DNA of 6,391 bases from Clostridiales bacterium UBA3277. Its GTDB lineage: Bacteria > Bacillota > Clostridia > Oscillospirales > Oscillospiraceae. Every line of letters starts with the position of its first letter. Position 1 is the first letter of the stretch. Below, piece after piece: positions 4,795 to 6,391 of the stretch. Location: the NCBI GenBank assembly GCA_002362145.1, contig DETX01000122.1, positions 1 to 6,391 of the forward strand, given 5' to 3'. A program made the translations under genes and the position numbers. The notes below the pieces were generated by a model. That model saw only the letters and a list, made by a program, of their open reading frames with translations, had not been told where the DNA came from and did no database searches.

Positions 4795-5439
4795 TCAGGC
4801 CTGGGGCCCGGCTTTTTTTCGCCGGAGGAAGAACGCGAAGGCCGCCGGGAAAGCGGCGGAAATGAAGATGCAGCCAAGGCCCCAGAAAAGCCGCACCGCG
4901 CTATGGTGGCGGACCTGGGGGGAGGGGACATCCAGAACCAGGGGGAGGAACCGGGCCTGGTCCTCCTCCGGAAGGTCATCGTAGGCGCATAGGGCATGGT
5001 ATCGGTTCAGGCTCTCGTCGTCCATGGGCTCCAGGGTGCCGGTGACGGTGAGGTTCCCGGTGACGGCGTCACTTTTTTCCGTCATGAAGTCCAGGCTTTC
5101 GGCCATGAGATCCGCGGCCTGCTCCTGATACACTTCCGGCAGCCGCAGACCGCAGAAGCTATAGTCATTGGCGTCGATGATGTATTCCAGCCCCGGGGCA
5201 GGACGGCCGTCGCTGCGGGCCTCGCCGTAGGTGTAGCAGCCGTAGAGAAGGGGCACCTCCACGATGACCAGGGCGCCTTCCAGGTCCTCCTCGGGGACTT
5301 CATAGAGGGCCTTCGGCCGCCGCAGAAGCCCGGAGGGGTGGGATGCGGCAATGAGAAAGCCTCCGGCCGCCGCCCAGACAAGAACCCAGATCAGGATTGC
5401 CGCCATCCAGCGGCGCTTTCCGGATTTTTCATTTTCCAT
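4795..5439 (-). CDS. Two-pass membrane protein of unknown function, 214 aa
   Basis: No family recognised. The protein has a basic N-terminus (KSGKRRW), a first membrane segment at about 11-32, a hydrophilic, acidic domain at 33-183 and a second membrane segment at about 184-205 followed by RRKK. By the positive-inside rule both ends are cytoplasmic and the 150-residue middle lies outside. That domain contains ALVIVEVPLLYGCYTYGEA, then GLEYIIDANDYSFCGLRLPEVYQEQAADLMAESLDF and VTGNLTVTGTLEPMDDES, which alternate like a beta-rich domain; the VTGTLEPM pattern resembles a strand of an OB- or YcfA-like barrel only loosely. ATG 5439 has a weak ribosome binding site (AGGGGG). It has its own promoter, divergent from the isomerase gene, and no clear terminator. 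Confidence 0.8.
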   Translation of the reverse strand: MENEKSGKRRWMAAILIWVLVWAAAGGFLIAASHPSGLLRRPKALYEVPEEDLEGALVIVEVPLLYGCYTYGEARSDGRPAPGLEYIIDANDYSFCGLRLPEVYQEQAADLMAESLDFMTEKSDAVTGNLTVTGTLEPMDDESLNRYHALCAYDDLPEEDQARFLPLVLDVPSPQVRHHSAVRLFWGLGCIFISAAFPAAFAFFLRRKKAGPQA

Positions 5440-5471
5440 GGATACCGCCCCCTAAAACCAGTTCTTTTCGT

Positions 5472-5500
5472 ATGATACATGGCCCAAGAGGAAAAGTCAA
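5472..5500 (-). promoter_or_regulatory. SigA-type promoter of the two-pass membrane protein gene
   Basis: TTGACT at 5500-5495, exactly 17 bases, then TATCAT at 5477-5472, each one base from consensus and about 30 bases ahead of the ATG at 5439. The -35 faces away from that of the isomerase promoter, with 61 bases between the two. Confidence 0.75.
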
Positions 5501-5561
5501 GCCATCGCCCCGGGAAAAGGGGCGGACATAACCCGGAAAAGGCAAATGGCGGCGGGAGGCT

Positions 5562-5590
5562 TTGACATAGGCCCGGGGACATGCTATAAT
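5562..5590 (+). promoter_or_regulatory. Perfect-consensus SigA promoter of the RpiB-like gene
   Basis: TTGACA at 5562-5567, a 17-base spacer and TATAAT at 5585-5590, both exact, with an extended -10 (TGC just before TATAAT). Transcription should start near 5597, giving a leader of about 34 bases. This is the strongest promoter in the window, suggesting high basal expression or control by a repressor. Confidence 0.93.
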
Positions 5591-5630
5591 GGAAAAAACG
5601 CTGAAAAGCGCAAAAAAATGGAGGATCATT

Positions 5631-6266
5631 ATGAAAATCGCACTGATCATGGAAAACAGCCAGGCCGCCAAGAACGCCATCGTGGAAAAGGCCCTGAGAA
5701 AAGTGTTGGAGCCCATGGGCTTCTCCGTGGACAACTACGGAATGTATGACGCGGACAGCGCCAGCCTGACCTACGTTCAGAACGGCATCCTGGCGGCGGT
5801 GCTGCTAAACAGCGGCGCGGCGGACTATGTCGTCACCGGCTGCGGCACCGGCGAGGGGGCCATGCTGGCCCTGAACAGCTTCCCCGGGGTCATCTGCGGC
5901 CATGTGGAGGACGCCCTGGACGCCTACACCTTCGCCCAGATCAACGACGGCAACGCCATTGCCCTGCCCTTCGCCAAGGGCTTCGGCTGGGGCGGCGATC
6001 TGAATCTGGAATACATCTTTGAGAAGCTCTTCTGCGAGCCCTCCGGCCAGGGCTATCCCCGGGAGCGGGCGGTGCCGGAGCAGCGCAACAAGAAGATCCT
6101 CGACGGCGTGAAGGCCGTGACCTACCGGGACCTGTGCGACATTCTGCCGGAGCTGGACCGGGAGCTGGTGAAGGACGCCTTCGGCGGCGAGCACTTTCAG
6201 GAGCTCTTCTTCGCCAACTGCAAGGACGAGAAAATCGCCCAGGTGGTGCGCAGCCTGATGGCGTAA
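5631..6266 (+). CDS. RpiB/LacA/LacB-family sugar-phosphate isomerase homologue, 211 aa
   Basis: A cytoplasmic protein related to ribose-5-phosphate isomerase B and the galactose-6-phosphate isomerase subunits. The family shows in the N-terminal KIAL strand, the loop TGCGTGEG at 69-76 (C71 aligns with the catalytic Cys of E. coli RpiB), the GVICGHVED stretch at 86-94 and NDGNAIALPF at 105-114 (family NDANVLALG). Key differences: the N-terminal DHAG phosphate/substrate motif is replaced by MENSQAAK, and the usual ARxHND is TFAQIND, so the ring-opening His appears absent. The protein is about 60 residues longer than classical RpiB (about 150 aa); the helical tail 141-211 may be the C-terminal extension known in one RpiB subfamily (PF12408/DUF3666, from memory). 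ATG 5631 follows GGAGG at a spacing of 6; an ATG at 5589 overlaps the -10 and cannot be used. The substrate may not be ribose 5-phosphate. No partner gene is in sight. Confidence 0.88.
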   Translation: MKIALIMENSQAAKNAIVEKALRKVLEPMGFSVDNYGMYDADSASLTYVQNGILAAVLLNSGAADYVVTGCGTGEGAMLALNSFPGVICGHVEDALDAYTFAQINDGNAIALPFAKGFGWGGDLNLEYIFEKLFCEPSGQGYPRERAVPEQRNKKILDGVKAVTYRDLCDILPELDRELVKDAFGGEHFQELFFANCKDEKIAQVVRSLMA

Positions 6267-6273
6267 AACGGAC

Positions 6274-6303
6274 AGCTAAAACCACCGGCCGGTGGTTTTA
6301 GCT
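6274..6303. terminator. 30-bp perfect palindrome after the RpiB-like gene
   Basis: AGCTAAAACCACCGG (6274-6288) is followed directly by its exact reverse complement (6289-6303). As RNA it folds into a hairpin closed by a GGCC tetraloop, with AAAA on one side and TTTT on the other, so it can act as a terminator on either strand; the free U-run beyond it is short. It begins 7 bases after the stop at 6266. Confidence 0.65.
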
Positions 6304-6321
6304 TGATGAATCAAAAGCATC

Positions 6322-6359
6322 CCCCGGCGGAGGAAAAACCTCTGCCGGGGACGTTTTGT
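6322..6359 (+). terminator. Second, stronger terminator downstream of the RpiB-like gene
   Basis: CCCCGGCGGAGG (6322-6333), loop AAAAA, then a complementary arm 6339-6350 with one G-T wobble, followed by ACGTTTTGTT. CAAAAG upstream and GTTTTG downstream can extend the stem, so it may also work from the right. Only 32 bases remain after it and hold nothing assignable. Confidence 0.8.
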
Positions 6360-6391
6360 TATAAGGTTTTTTCATACTATTACCTGATAAA

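Noticed and set aside
5589..5630. ATG start at 5589 for the RpiB-like protein
   Set aside because: It overlaps the -10 hexamer, so it would not be in the transcript; ATG 5631 has GGAGG and begins the conserved first strand.
1..6391. CRISPR array, transposon ends, phage or defence genes
   Set aside because: No regularly spaced repeats, transposase, integrase, toxin-antitoxin pair or nuclease could be found; the genes are ordinary chromosomal functions.

Overview
The window looks like chromosomal DNA from a GC-rich, low-branching Firmicute, probably an Oscillospiraceae/Ruminococcaceae-type clostridium. The evidence is a LexA repressor of Gram-positive type, a T-box tRNA-sensing leader, strong AAGGAGG-like ribosome binding sites, SigA-type TTGACA/TATAAT promoters and GC-rich codon choice. 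No rRNA, tRNA, insertion sequence, phage gene or CRISPR array is visible. Taxonomy is inference from style, not from a database match.

Layout from left to right: (1) 37-297, a small XRE-type DNA-binding protein on the plus strand, ending in a hairpin shared with the convergent operon that follows. (2) 346-3513, a minus-strand operon read from right to left: a consensus promoter, a T-box riboswitch with a UGG (Trp) specifier, a lipoprotein substrate-binding protein, a membrane permease and an ATPase. This is the TrpX-TrpY-TrpZ arrangement, a predicted tryptophan ABC importer. (3) 3546-4121, lexA, co-directional with and just upstream of the T-box promoter, with no clear terminator between them. 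(4) 4261-4695, divergent from lexA, a short helical protein that may be a metal-ligand-free ferritin/rubrerythrin-like domain, closed by a good terminator. (5) 4795-5439, a minus-strand two-pass membrane protein of unknown function. (6) 5631-6266, divergent from it, an RpiB/LacA/LacB-family sugar-phosphate isomerase homologue behind a perfect-consensus promoter, followed by two hairpins. Positions 6361-6391 hold nothing I can assign.

How the parts work together: when uncharged tRNA-Trp accumulates, the T-box leader should fold its antiterminator and allow transcription of the importer genes; when tRNA is charged, the strong hairpin at 3206-3234 stops transcription. The importer proteins are themselves almost free of tryptophan (2 Trp in 886 residues), which suits a system that must be made during tryptophan starvation. 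The remaining genes are single-gene units with their own promoters and show no functional link to the importer.

Most of the window is explained by known families. The points most worth a second look are the second well-formed start site ahead of the binding protein, the base that would contact the tRNA discriminator in the T-box, the divergent active site of the RpiB-like protein, and the apparently ligand-free ferritin-like protein.
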